Positions 11,905-23,706 are shown, counted from the stretch's first letter. The stretch: DNA of 64,000 bases from Chlorokybus atmophyticus (GCA_009103225.1 RHPI01002973.1:26096-90095); one strand, 5' to 3'. Numbers and translations are program-made. The notes: a model not told the origin generated them from the letters alone.

Positions 11905-13445
11905 GGAGACGGTTTGGTGGTCCGTGAGTGCGGCAGTCGCACCAGTAGGCCTCGAGGGGGACCTTCTGAAGATGAGAGTCAAAGCAATAGCAGCGCATGC
12001 CGTTGTTGCAGCCGTCGCACAGCATCATGAGGGCGTCGTCATCCGCACTGCCGCATTGCTCACAGCGCTTGCTGCGGAGGGGGCGTGGCCCACCAGTGGC
12101 GGATGACGCTAAAGCCTGCCACTTGTGGAAGGTGACAGGGTGCGCAGTTGGTGATGTTGTCCTTTAGACGCTCGTCGTCGTTGCTGAGGAGGTCAAGGAC
12201 TCCGGAGGGATACACCTTCAGGACTTTGTGGATGACGCTCTGGACGCTGATGTCAAGGGTGTCTTGTGTGCGGGCCATGCGGTGTACAAAGTCACCTGCT
12301 TTGAAGCGCCGGTTGCGTTGCTTGTAGAAGCCGCTGTGGACGCGTTCGTAGCGCAACGTGTCACACATTGCCGCGACGGTCGCGGTGTTGAGCAATGCGC
12401 AGGTTGCTCATGGCCATAGGGATCAGGTGGTAGACGAGGTCAGCACGGGCTTGTATGTCGTAGTGCATGAGGGCAGGGTCCTCCAGGTTGTTCAGCACTC
12501 GTGCAGCATCTTGCTGTCTGCGAAAAGGAAGCAGTATTGGCTCGCGGCCGAACAGCAGCTGGTAGGGGTTGTACTTGTTGAGTGCAATTTGTTTGGACAA
12601 GTGGTAGCCCAACGCCAGCCAAGAGAGGTACTCATCCCAGGCGCTTGTCGTGCTCAATAAGGTACTTCCGTAGCGCCTCAGGCATGAAGAAGGCGTCGTG
12701 TTGGTCTGTACAATGCGTTCTGATAGGCCGTCGACCTGTGGGTGATCCCATGAGGTGCGCTTATAGTCGATGTAGGCGTGGTTGAGGAGATTGTCATACT
12801 CCCCACAGAACTCAATGCCCCGGTCAGTTTGCTAAAATAGACCCGCCTGGTCTTATTTTGCTGAACTTACATCCGCCTGGGGTTTATTCAGTGAGTCATG
12901 AAACTACCTGGTCTGAAACTCGGTTTATGTGATACTTTGACTGACTGTGGTTAGTTCATGTTGATTGTCACTTGTGTGCATGCCTTGTACAGCAGATATT
13001 TAGCCTAGACTGCCTAGGTATTAATACCTACTGTGAGTTTGTGAATGGAGAGAGAACTCAGTTTCGAGTCTGGAGTCTTGACTGGCACACTTGCGGCTAA
13101 GGTTTGTGTATGCTGTGCATGGTTGCATGCAAGGGTGCCACTGGATGTGTATGAGCCTGCACATTACATCTGTCACGCCTCTTAAGGTGCATGCACAAGG
13201 AAACCCCGTCTAGGCGACTTAAACCCGCTGCGCTGGCCTGAAGTCTCAAGTTGTACTCTGAGGAGTCTGGAGAAATCTGCGCCCTGCGTCACCTCCGCCT
13301 CCTGCAAGTCAGCAGGGTCACCATTCCTGCGCACGAGCTGAAGCGATTAAGCATGTTCTCGAGGAAGGCGCTGGAGATTCTCTGCTATTCTTGTCGGGAA
13401 GGGGGATTACCTTGATCCACTTTAAGAAATGCTCGATCGTGACGA
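11905..13445 (-). pseudogene. Second Ty3/gypsy integrase with decayed PHD finger
   Basis: Minus strand. The core starts at 13445 (IEHFLKWIKVIPLPDKNSR) and continues left after a 489-bp insertion at 12827-13315. Then come GRE-type loop YNPYQLLFGREPILLPF, RFKAGDFVHRMARTQDTLD and HKVLKVYPSGVLDLL. The terminal PHD finger is recognisable (CDGCNNGMRCYC) but the zinc-binding His is Arg and the last WCxxC has shrunk to WCDC. Several stops and frame changes are present. It is a diverged relative of the 6.3-8.5 kb copy. Its 5' side is cut by the copia LTR at 13446. Confidence 0.8.
12827..13315. mobile_element. 489-bp insertion in gypsy integrase (solo LTR or non-autonomous element)
   Basis: The integrase frame stops at 13316 and resumes at 12826. 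Both flanks carry GGTCA (12822-12826 and 13316-13320), which fits a 5-bp target duplication. Removing the insert and one copy restores the integrase frame at the second catalytic Asp motif. The insert has no coding capacity and does not show TG...CA ends. It has LTR-like phrases (GTGTATGCTGTGCATGG). Confidence 0.7.
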
Positions 13446-13767
13446 TGTTGACTGGAGCTATTGCATGCAACCACGCACATACACACGCAATGGTTGAGCT
13501 TCTGCGGCCAACACCGCCAGAGAACTGACTTGAGAGTCAACTGTGCTGATAGGATGCGGGTTGTGTCGGCTCGGGGCCCTTAACACGGGTCTTACAAGAA
13601 GACCAGGCTGGACTGTGCATTCTTAAATGCCTGCAACCTATACACAACTGCAGTATAAAGTAGCTTATCTAAAGTCACTACATAAGCTACTCACAGTCCT
13701 GATGAACAAGCTGACTGCATACATGTCATGAGTCATAAACCTAACATAATATGATCAATTCTCAACA
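13446..13767 (-). repeat. 3' LTR of minus-strand copia element C
   Basis: TGTTGACTGG to TCTCAACA, 322 bp, followed to the right by CTCCCACGC. On the minus strand that reads GCGTGGGAG, the polypurine tract, immediately before the LTR. Closely similar to 10374-10706. Confidence 0.85.
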
Positions 13768-16700
13768 CTCCCACGCAGGCAGCTTGGCTAGCTTCTTGCA
13801 AGTCTTCAAGCCTTTGCTCCAACTTTAATGCCAAGTCCTTCACAGCATGTCTTGAACTTCGCAGTAGACAGTGCCTTGGTCATGAGCTTCTTGAAGTCAG
13901 CCAGCATGTCTTCAGACCTTTAATAACTGAACTCCAACTTCCCCTCTCGCCACACTGTCTCTCACAAAGTGATGATGCACATCAATGTGCTTGCTCCTTG
14001 CTGAGAGGATTGGGTTCTTTAGCAACTTCACAGCTCGATTGTCGCAATAGATCTTTACGCTCTCCAGAGGGTGTCAAAGACCCGCCATCAGTTTCCTGAG
14101 CCAAAGTGCTTCCTTTGCAGCTGAAGCCGATGCCATGTACTCTGCTTCTGTAGTGGATGCAGCCACCGTAGGCTATAACTTGCTGTTCCATCTAATCACA
14201 CCACCACCAAGCTTGTACACATAGCCAGTAGTTGACCTCTAAGTATAAACATCACCAGCATAGTCTGCATCACAGTAACCCTGCAGTTCCGCACTGCCCT
14301 GGCCACACTTGATGCCCATTGCAGCTGTTGTTGCTGAATAGCGCAGCACTGCCTTCGCTGCCAACCAATGCTGCATTGTCGGGGCTGACATGTAGCGTGC
14401 CAACTGTCCAACAGCATGTGCAATGTCTGGTCGTGATGCCACTGACAAGTGGAGGAGGCTGCCAACAAGCTCACAGTAGGGATACTTCTGCTTATCCAAC
14501 TCCTCATCACCGTCTCTGGCTCTGATCAGCTGAGCTCCCACGCTGAGGAGTACTTCTCTCATCTAATCGTTGTTCAGACCAAATTTTGCCACCATCTGCT
14601 TCACAAACTGCTCCTGAGTGATACAAATGACTCATGAAGCTATATGCCTTGTAACAACCATACTTGGGAAGTATGTGGTCTCGCCCAAATCTCTGCACTT
14701 GAATGCAATCTGTGTTTAAGTAGTGTAGTGTAGCTAGCCTACATGTGTAGCAAGCACACACACCGCCGCCACGGCCAACAAGCGTATGCACGTGATCTAA
14801 GATTAATTCTGCGGCTGCCCACAATATATGACGCTAATCAGCTTTATATCTAAGCTATGATAATCAACAGCTCGATATCCATAGTGACAACTCACTACTG
14901 CAAGATATCTATGCTATACATAGCTGAGCTCGCTACATGCATATGCACAAGATATGCACATATAACTCATGACATGCATACAAGTAATACATGTATGCCT
15001 ACTACAAGTGTGTAGGCTAACCAAGGTGACTAAACTAGGCTATAAGCCTACTTCCAACACTCCCACGCAAACACCTTGGTCGACCCTTGTCCCGTGCTTC
15101 GTGCCCACGCTCAAATGCTTGGTGTCCAGCTCCCACGCTTCGGGTTGCTCCCACAAATGCTCCCACGCTTCCGTGCATGCCACCACGCTTCCAAGATGCT
15201 CCCACTCCCGTGCATACTCCCACGTGTTCATGTTTATATTGCCATCTGCTACTGCTCCTGCTGCTTACAGTCTTCTTCCTCCCAACACCAGGTGAAACAT
15301 GACTCATAGCAACATCACTACACTTACAAGTGTAGCTATCAAATGTGCTAGGCTAGCTGTGCCACTCGGCAACAACACATATGATGTCGTCAACCAATGC
15401 ACACAACAATGTGCTAAGCTGTGCAACTCTACAAAGACATCTATGATGCTATACAACTAGTACACATCGCCGCAAAGTACGCTACTACACAAGTGATATA
15501 TACAAGTGTGGCTACCAACAATGTGTCAAACTAGCTCCTAGGCTAGTACACATAGTAGCAACTTGTACGCTGTTACACACAATGTCATGTACGTACAAAA
15601 ATGCAGTATAACCATCAACTAGCTAGCAAAGCTAGCTATACGACACACTAGACCTTGTGTGCTGCTCAGCGCCTCTGCGCCCCCCTTCTCCGATGACTCC
15701 CACCGGATTTTTGCTTCCAGCATCACGCGTCACGTCCCGGCATCACGCCTGTCTACGTCACGCCTCTGCGTCACGCCTGTCTGCGTCACGCCTATGACCA
15801 GACTGCGGTTGCCGCCGCCGCCTCTGCTGCAGCCACGTGGACGCTCCTCAGGGATCAGGAGCTTCACCTCAAGGTACTGGTCGTCATCAAGGATACAGTG
15901 GAGGCCCTGGGCCTTCCTCCAACTTCTCCTTCCACGCCGCCTGCCGCTTCCTCGTTTGCCGCCGGCCTAGTCTGGTCCGGCCACGGTATGACGCAGCGCT
16001 GCAGCCGGCCAGTACGGCGGCTGCTGCGGCGGGACCACGCACGCCCTGGAGCACGGCCAGCAGCCCCATCAGCTGCTGCATCTCGCCGCCTCTCCTGCTC
16101 CAGACGCTGCGCTGGTACGGCATCTCCAAGCTGTGCCGATAGTCAGTGGCGGCCATCGTAGAAGGCGCAGTCCTTCAGCCACTGCTCACAGCTTCACACC
16201 ACGTAGTATGGGCCCACAACCTGTTGAAGTAGTGAGGTGTAGCTAGCCTACATGTGTAGCAAGCACACACACACCGCCGCCACAGCCAACAAGCGTATGC
16301 ACGTGATTCACATTACCTGTGCGGCTGTCCGCCACATATGACGCTAATCAGCTTTATATCTAAGCTATGATAGTCAACAGCTTAATATCCATAGTGATAA
16401 CTCACTACTGCAAGATATCTATGCTGCACATAGCTGAACTCGCTATATGCACATGCACAATGCATATAACTCATGACATGCATACAAGTAATACATGTCT
16501 GCCTACTACAAATTTGTAGGCTAACCAAGGTGACTGAACTAGGCTAGAAGCCTACTTCCAACAATCTGCAGATGTGTCTTCACATGCTGCAAATTTGACA
16601 ATTTTATTGCCGCGATCAGAATGTCATCCACGTACACCAACAATTACATCCTCTTGTTCCCGTAATAGAACAAGCTAGGATAAGCCAGACTTGCAGTGAA

Positions 16701-18607
16701 CCCTTGTTTCTTCAGCTCCTTGCAAAGTCTCACATGCCACACCCCTGGTGCTTGCTTCAGCCCGTACAATGCCTTCACCAGCCTGCATGCTGTACCAGGT
16801 GGTCCCTCCTGATACCCCTTTGGTTGGTGAATGTAGATCACTTCCAGCTCACCATATAGAAAGGCTGTCTTGACATCAAGGTGATAAAACTCCAGACTGT
16901 CCACAGCAACAACTGCCACCATTGCTCTGAAAGTTGCTAACTTCCCAGCTGGAGCAAATACTTCATTGAAGTCCACTCCTGGCTGTTGCAGAAATCCCTT
17001 GGCAACGAGCCTGGCCTTGTAGCGTTCAATGTTGCCTTGACCATCTCTTTTCACCTTGTACACCCACTTCATAGGGATGGGCTTTGTTTCTGGGGGTGGA
17101 ACCTCCAGTTCCCAAGTACCATTGGCATGCAGCGAAGCAATTTCTTCACCCATCGCCTAGCGCCTTTGCTCTGAATCAGCTGCCTTCAGCGCCTCTTCAT
17201 ACGTTGCAGGCTCCATTTCTTGTACACTGAAACTTGCAGTAAATGACTCCGTATGAAACCACTTAGGCGACTTCTTTCACGCCATAAATATGCTTGCTGG
17301 CTCTGTTGTTAACCATGCTGCTGCTAATGCCTTTGCCCACAACTCACGACAGCACAGCTCACTCTTTTCGGGTTGAGCTCCCTATCCTCAGACTCAAAAT
17401 CACTTATGCCCTAGTAAGGCATAGTGGTGCCAGTGCTGTATTCAAGACAATGCTGACCTTCATCTTCATCGTCAGAGCTCCCATCTCAATCACCAGAAGT
17501 ATCAATGTGATCTGGGTCGTGCTGAGCTCCCACGCCTTCATGGAAGACAACATCTCTGCTGATGACAATCTTCTTGGTCTCGTCCACCAACACTCTATAA
17601 GCCTTTGAGCCTGGTTCATACCCAAGGAAGACACCTTTCTAAATGACATGATCCAGCTTCTTCCTCTTCTCTTTTTATACCAGCACATACGCAGTGCAGC
17701 CAAACACCCGCAAGTTGCTTACATCTGGAGGTTGCTTGTAAACCATCTCCCACGGAGTCTTTGTCAGAGCATGTACATGCGACCTGTTCCTGATGTAGTT
17801 GGCTGGCAGGACCGCCTCTGCCCACCAGCAATACTACTCCAGCTTTGCATCACTATTACTTGCTCTCACTCTCCCCATCAGAGGCAAGTTGAGCCTCTCT
17901 GCTCCGCCAGTCTGCTGCGGAGTGTAAGGAGCAGTGGTCTGATGAACAAAGCCTTATGCAGCCCAGAAGGAAGCCAACTCTTTATTCAGCTACTCCCCTC
18001 CTCTGTCACTGCGCACTGTCTTCACACTGTGCCCTGATTGCGTCTTCATCCACAGCAACACCTCATTTTCCACAGCTTGTACATCAGACTTTAACTTCAC
18101 ATGAGGTACAATGAACAGCTTGGATTGTTATTCAGGAAGGTGACAATGTATGCAGCTCCCCCTTTTGACTTCTCTGACAGTGGACCACACACATCTGTGT
18201 GCACCAGCTGTCCCACGCGCTGACATTCTCTGAACTTGAAAATGGCCGTCATTGCATCTTAGACAACACACATGGCTCACACAGCTCTCCCTTGGCTTCT
18301 TTCACTTGCTGCTTGGTCACATTGATGCTCTTGACTTGATCCTCAGCAACTAGCCTCTTGAGATTGCCATAGCCCAGATGACCATATCTTCTATGCCAAA
18401 GCTCAGCCGGTTCTGCCACTGTAGCCACCAGTGCAGCAGTAGACTCCACCTCTTCTATCTTATACAGACCTCTAGGCTGTTCCCTTGCAATTGGGCATAG
18501 CTTGCCATCAAACTGTAGCCAGCACTTGTCTCCTTCTCCAGATAGCTTTGCACCTGCCTTCAGAGCACTTCAAACAGAGAAGAGGCTTGCCTGTACACCA
18601 GGTACAT
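13768..18607 (-). pseudogene. copia element C pol (RNase H, RT, integrase, protease part)
   Basis: Minus strand, with many stops and shifts. From right to left: end of protease (HVPGVQASLFSV near 18600), GAG-pre-integrase (LWHRRYGHLGYGNLKRLV, 18249-18449), integrase (17.2-18.2 kb, broken), reverse transcriptase (16644-17153: MKWVYKVKRDGQGNIERYKA, LDVKTAFLYGELE, LVKALYGLKQAPGVWH), a YVDDIL site at about 16617-16640, RT end (YMSAPTMQHWLAAKAVLRY) and RNase H (13.8-14.2 kb). A separate LTR element (14713-16563) is inserted just after YVDD. Gag and 5' LTR are missing; the right end abuts a plus-strand gag. Confidence 0.85.
14713..16563 (-). mobile_element. Non-autonomous LTR retrotransposon (TRIM/LARD-like), nested
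   Basis: The LTRs are 14713-15059 (left, 347 bp) and 16222-16563 (right, 342 bp), both starting TGTT(G/T)AAGTAGTG and ending CTTCCAACA. The 5-bp duplication ATCTG lies at 14708-14712 and 16564-16568. A primer-like GGTTGTGGGCCCATAC follows the 5' (right) LTR, and GCGTGGGAG precedes the 3' (left) LTR. The 1.16 kb interior has no pol and is rich in CTCCCACGC copies. One 89-codon minus-strand frame (15887-16156) starts close to the primer site but resembles nothing I know. Removing the element and one ATCTG copy gives continuous RT reading frame. Confidence 0.85.
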
Positions 18608-18894
18608 GGGAAGATTTGAGAAGTATGTTCTCTACACGCACTGTTGGTCGTAAATTTGAGCTCAAGATAGCATTTAACAACATGAGGAGGCTTGCTAGTG
18701 AGACAGTGACAGAGTATTTGAAACGTGCATAGAAGCTCAAAAATGATTTGACTTTTATAAAAGATTCAGTCTCAGAGGACGATCTGTGCTTCAATGTGTT
18801 GTTTTAGGTGGCTACGAGAGTTCGAGATTGTTGTGATCATGTTGGAGGGTATCGGTACCACTAAAAAGTTGACTCTTAAGAAGATTTTGCCAAT
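18608..18894 (+). pseudogene. copia gag fragment
   Basis: The frame reads WEDLRSMFSTRTVGRKFEL, NNMRRLASETVTEYLKRA, stop, then KLKNDLTFIKDSVSEDDLC and MLEGIGTTKKLTLKKILPIV. This is a typical copia Gag segment. It is cut on the left by element C and on the right by the LTR at 18895. Confidence 0.75.
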
Positions 18895-19337
18895 TGTTAA
18901 AAGTATTCCTGCATCAGATCAGCATCGACCCTCCACACAGGAGTAGAAGGTTGTAAGGACGAGCACTAGGTCCGGACCTAGCAAGATGGCGTCGTCGGAT
19001 CCGACGTCTGGTCCGGACCAGACTCCGGACTCCAGACTGGAGCCTTACTAACTGCTTTGTATCTCCGCATATACTTACTCATATTAGGCGTGTGAGAGCT
19101 TGTTGAAAAGCTCTGGTTGTAAGAAAGACAACGCAGCTTAAAGCGCATCAAAAGGCTGAGTATAGCTTACGCAGTGCTTGCAATCGTAAACGTGTGTGTA
19201 ACTGGCTGGTATAAGAACCAGCGGACAACTTGTAATAGATGAATGTTGATGTGACTTGTGCATGCTCTGGTGGCGATAGCTCTGTTTGTGTGGATCCATG
19301 CTTGTCTCAGCTACATGTGCATGCTAGTCCTTCGAAA
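18895..19337 (+). repeat. 5' LTR of copia element D
   Basis: Starts TGTTAAAAGTATTCC and ends CTTCGAAA (both termini mutated from the family TGTTGA...TCAACA). It shares GATCAGCATCGACCCTCCAC with the LTRs at 35841-36252 and 42278-42702. The TATA box GGTATAAGAACC lies at 19209-19219, inside a GCTGGT/ACCAGC inverted repeat. Confidence 0.8.
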
Positions 19338-19353
19338 GGTTATTGGCCCACAC
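19338..19353 (+). promoter_or_regulatory. Primer-binding site of element D (mutated)
   Basis: GGTTATTGGCCCACAC directly after the LTR: one base off the GGTTATGGGCCCAC half initiator tRNA-Met site. Confidence 0.7.
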
Positions 19354-19465
19354 TATGCTTAAGGAGTGTGAGACTAGCTTGTGTGCATAGTCGCTCTACA
19401 CTACGGTAGCTTATTGGTAGCAGAGCCTTGGGTGTCAACTGCAAGTGAAGGCAGGCACGACAGTG

Positions 19466-21660
19466 ATGGAGGCGACCTACGACAAGGGGCAGATTGCAAA
19501 GATGGACATTGACAACTACAACACATGGAGCGTGGAGATGAAGGCCTTGCTCATCCACAAGAAGGTGTGGAAGTACGTTGATCTAAAGGCACCACCACCA
19601 ACACCAAGAGCGAACACTGTGTGAACAGAGCATTCAGTAGAAGCACACTCTTTGTTTGTGTTGAACAGCAAACCGCATCACTTTCCCATGCTCACTGCAT
19701 GTGAAGATGGTAGACAAGCTTGGGAAAAGCTATCGGCCGTTTTCAGAGCCATGGACAATGCCAGAAAGTTGCATCTACGCAAGCAGCTGAGCGCACTCAG
19801 GAAGGAGGCAGCAGAACCTATCACGAAGTATGTTGCACGCGCAAGAGAGCTATGGGCAGGCCTCATCAACGTCGGCCACAACATGGGGGAGACGGAGATA
19901 GTGCTAGCCATTGTTGCAGGGCTACCAGCAGAGTACGAGGTCGTCGCAACCCTGCTGGACCCATCATCATCGGAGTTGACGTTGGACGATGTGCTACCGA
20001 AGCTGCTCACCGTGGAGCAGAGGGTTGTGAAGAAGGACAAGCAAGCTAATGCCGTGGCCTTCTACACCAACAAGCACGGGAAGAAGAGCAACCATGAAGA
20101 GAAGAACAAGGGCAACAAGCCGGGCAATCCTCGTCACAAAGACCTCACATGCCATTGGTGTGGTTGGAAGGGGCACATTGTGAAGGACTGTAGGAAGAAA
20201 CAACAGGGGCAACCTAGAGCAAGCACTAGCAACAGCGGCAACGAGCATCAACACAAGGAGAAACATGTCGCCTTCACTGCATCTAGTTCGAGGGCGGGCA
20301 CAGCTTTCTAGGTGGTGGACTCTGGCTGCAATCTTCATCTCACACAAAACAAGGAGGTGCTGGAGAGCTACAGGAAGCTAACGTCCACAATCAAGGTGGC
20401 GGGCTTCGGTGGTGAAGTAATGGTGGCTGAGGGAGTTGGCAATGTGCGACTTCTGTGCAAGGTTGGTAACACACAGCGAGAGGTGTTGTTACGAGACGTC
20501 CTGCATGTTCCAAAGGCTGTTGCGAGTCTGTTCTCTATAAGAGTTGCTGATCGCTTGGGAGCAGAGATAGTGTTCCGGAAGGGTGGCTGCACCGTCATCC
20601 TTGATGGGGTTGTGCACATGGTTGGAATCGCTTATCCGGGAGGGCTCTACCACGTGGAGCAGCACTCTCAGAACATTGACATTTAAGCCATGGTGGTGAA
20701 GGACAAGGAGTCGGCAACATTGTGGCATCGAAGGTTCGGGCATCTCAGCTACGTCAACCTCACTCGCCTTGTCGCTGAGAAAATGGTTGAGGGCATCCAT
20801 CTCAGCACAGAAGAACTCAAGAATGCATCAGGTGCACTTTGTAAACCATGCCTGGTTGCAAAGCAGCATGCTATGCCATTCCCATCATCCTCTTCTAGCA
20901 GTCAGCATCCTTGCAAGCTTGTGCACATGGATGTCTGTGGCCCTATGCGCATTGTGGCAAAGGGAGGGGTCAGGTTTAGTTGCTACATTCCTAAACGATT
21001 GCAGCAAGCTATCCGTCATCTTTCTGTTGACACTGAAGGCAGAAGTTGCTGGAGCTGTGCGCACAGTTGTGGCCTTGTTTGAGACCCAATCTGGCAACAA
21101 GATGAAGGCAATGAGGAGTGATCGAGGAGGGGAGTACATCAATAAGGAGTTGAAGGAGTTCTTCTCCAGCAAGGGCATACGCCACGAGACAACGGCACCC
21201 TACACCCCGCAGCAGAATGAAGCAGCTGAACGCCTCAACAGGACACTCTTGGAGCGTGTTCGAACCATGCTCAATGACACCAAGATGGAAGACATTATGT
21301 GGAAGGAGGCGGTACTCACTGCCAACTACATCCGCAACAGGTCTCCGATGAGCTCAGAGCAGAAGACTCTGTGGGAGCACTCCTATGGAGCCACACCAGA
21401 TGTGAGTGGTATGCGTGTGTTTCGATGCACGGCAAATGCACTTGTGCCCAAACAGCTCAGGCACAAGCTGGAGCCGGTCAGCAAGAAGGGCATTTTTGTT
21501 GGCTATGAACCAAAATCCAAGGCTTATAGGATCTTGCTCGAGGACACTCAGAAGATCATCGTGAGCAGAGAGGTTGTTTTCCACGAGGAATTATCACAAC
21601 CAGAAGCATGCTTCTTTCCTGAAGATGAAACACAGCCGGAGGAGCACCCGTGCTGTCAAG
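19466..21660 (+). pseudogene. copia element D: gag, protease, integrase
   Basis: Gag begins at 19466 (MEATYDKGQIAKMDIDNYNT) with an early TGA near 19622. The main Gag frame continues at 19652-20311 with zinc knuckle CHWCGWKGHIVKDC. A TAG interrupts Gag and protease. Protease has VVDSGCNLHLT. GAG-pre-integrase and the HHCC finger follow (LWHRRFGHLSYVNLTRLV, LCKPCLVAKQ) after a TAA. A shift near 20970 leads into the integrase core (SDRGGEY, NEAAERLNR). The frame ends at about 21660, before RT, where CACTA-like sequence starts. It is a close relative of minus-strand element B (40374-42702). Confidence 0.85.
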
Positions 21661-21739
21661 CTGAAGCGCACCAGATCAATGGTAAATTATGTATTCTTGT
21701 AGAGGCAGTGCATGTACATTGACAGTCCCTTTTGACAGT

Positions 21740-21803
21740 CTGTTGTTGGCATGCAAATCGCCGTGCAGTTCGTGAACTGCACCGCGGATTGCATGCCAAC
21801 AAC
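21740..21803. repeat. 30-bp-arm hairpin in CACTA-like region
   Basis: GTTGTTGGCATGCAAATCG on the left arm pairs with CGGATTGCATGCCAACAAC on the right, around a GCAGTTC/GAACTGC centre. About 27 of 30 positions match. GACAGTC copies lie just left (21720-21738). Confidence 0.75.
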
Positions 21804-22920
21804 CAATAGATATGCGCGTCTGTCAACATATAGACCCTGAAGCTCATATCCAGCGCCAAATATCTGTTCACTTCTGTAAAGCTGTGCATGACGCTGCCTA
21901 TGAAATGAAAGAGGCAGCAAACAGACAAGTAGACGACCTAAAAGAAGTCATTAGAGACTTAGAGCTACGGATTACACAAGAGAATGTGCTCAGGGTATGT
22001 TGCCATGTAGGCCACCAAACATTCCACACAGAGCCCTAACTTGTTACCTTTGGCTGCAGGAGAAAATGGCCGCCATCTACACCAAGACAGTCGAGGCGCA
22101 CCAAGCTCAGACACTTGGCCTGGCTGCCAAAGAGAAAGCTCTTACCCTGCAGGCTGTATCGCTTGAACTGCAGCAGGAGGAAAGGTAAAAGCAATGGGAG
22201 AAGAAGATAACAGCTATTCTTCAAAAAGGCTGGAAGAAGCTCCTCTCCGAGGAGATGCAAGACGCGCTGCGTGTCATCGTCAACGAGTAGATCGAGCACG
22301 AGGAGAAGAAGGAGGAGCAGGACAAGGAGGCTGATGCAGCACGTGCATTGGAAGCCATTACGGAGCCTTCCACTGCGGCTCAGGCGGTGCCTGCTAGGCC
22401 TGAACCTGTGAACCCCATGAGTGATATAGAGATTGATTCGCATCCCCTATGGACTTGGCTCGAGCCCGCCAACATGCGTCCACCCACCACTGGTCCAAGG
22501 CCCATGCGGTCTGACAGGCCAAAGGACAGTCCCCCTTACAGTCCCACTCACAACCCCCATGGCCCACCGTCCACTCCCCCTCACCATCCCCATGGCCCAC
22601 CGGCACCTCCCCATGGTACTAGTATGCCAGCTGGCACCAGTACGCAAGCCCCAGACTCTCCACGTGTTGACAGTCCCAAGCTACCGAGAACAGCAGGTCC
22701 CCCTCCTCTGACTCCACCACCGCCAAAAAAGCAGCGCCAGGACCTGCCAGCAGCCACAGAAGGAACTCCACAATCAACCACGCCATCAACTGGTCAGTCC
22801 ACCCCTACCGGAACCTTGCAGCTATCAACCTTGCAGCTATCAGGCTCTTCGTTCAGAGAACGTCTGCGAAAAGTTGTCGCAGGTCCGACACCACCAGCGA
22901 ATACGCCAACACCAAGTACG

Positions 22921-23388
22921 TGTTGAGGATGTTCTTGTATCCGGTCAGCTTGCCCTGTGGATAAAAATAGCCGCGAGAAGATTCAGGCGCGAGAAGGTTC
23001 CAGTCGAGAAAGGTCCAGGCGAGGACTTCAGTCGAGAAGGTTCCAGGCGCGGAGTCGAGTCCGAGTCTGGAGACTTCCAGGCGTTGTAGAAGAAACGTTG
23101 TAGCTCGGTGGTTACGTCATTGTGTGGCGCGTGTCATAGCTTGTTGGAAAGCTCTTGAAAGTAGCTACGTGGTGCAACTTAGAGCGCAGGAATCGGTTGA
23201 GTGTAGAAGTCGTGGTGGCTTCTAGAGTAGACAGGTGCAGAACTGGCGGGTAAAAAGGCCCGCGGTATGACTTTGTTGTAATCCTTAGAAAGCCTTTTGG
23301 ATCAGCCTTGTGTGTATGCTCTGGTAGAGTGTGTGTACTTGTGCTTGTACCAACTCCATGCATGGTCAGTAGTGTCCGAATCTCAACA
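22921..23388 (+). mobile_element. Solo LTR of copia family A
   Basis: 468 bp, TGTTGAGGATG to TCTCAACA, with GTACG on both sides (22916-22920 and 23389-23393). Nearly the same as the LTRs of element A. Its TATA box is mutated (GCGGGTAAAAAGG). It interrupts exon 2 of the coiled-coil gene. Confidence 0.92.
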
Positions 23389-23600
23389 GTACGCCACAGG
23401 GCCGGCCGCCTCTACCTCTGCAAAATGTCACCCGGGACCTGACTCCCGGCGCTGAGCCCGAGGCGCTTGTGAAGATATGAGAAGCCGATAGCGTGCACGC
23501 CGCCGACCTCGACGCTGCATTGCAAGCCGTGCAAAATCTGGCATCTGCAGCAAAGGTACAGTTTATACACACATGGGCTGTCAACAAGGCTTGCAGCATA

Positions 23601-23706
23601 CAGTTTGCGCCCGCATGGGCACAAACTGTTGACGACGACCATTGAGGACTGTCAACAGTTTGTGCCCATGCGGGCGCAAGCTGTTGACAGTCCTCAATGG
23701 TCGTTG
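23601..23706. repeat. Interleaved inverted repeats (A-B-A'-B')
   Basis: Arm A 23601-23633 pairs with 23651-23683 (33 positions, one mismatch). Arm B from about 23634 (GACGACCATTGAGGACTG) pairs with 23681-23706. The two stems overlap, so only one can form at a time. It lies in an intron and includes GACAGTC/GACTGTC. Confidence 0.85.

Noticed and set aside
17648-18037. 129-codon plus-strand frame
   Set aside because: Shadow of the minus-strand copia integrase.
19414-19427. tRNA gene fragment
   Set aside because: Only the 3'-end complement is present, in a retroelement leader; no cloverleaf.
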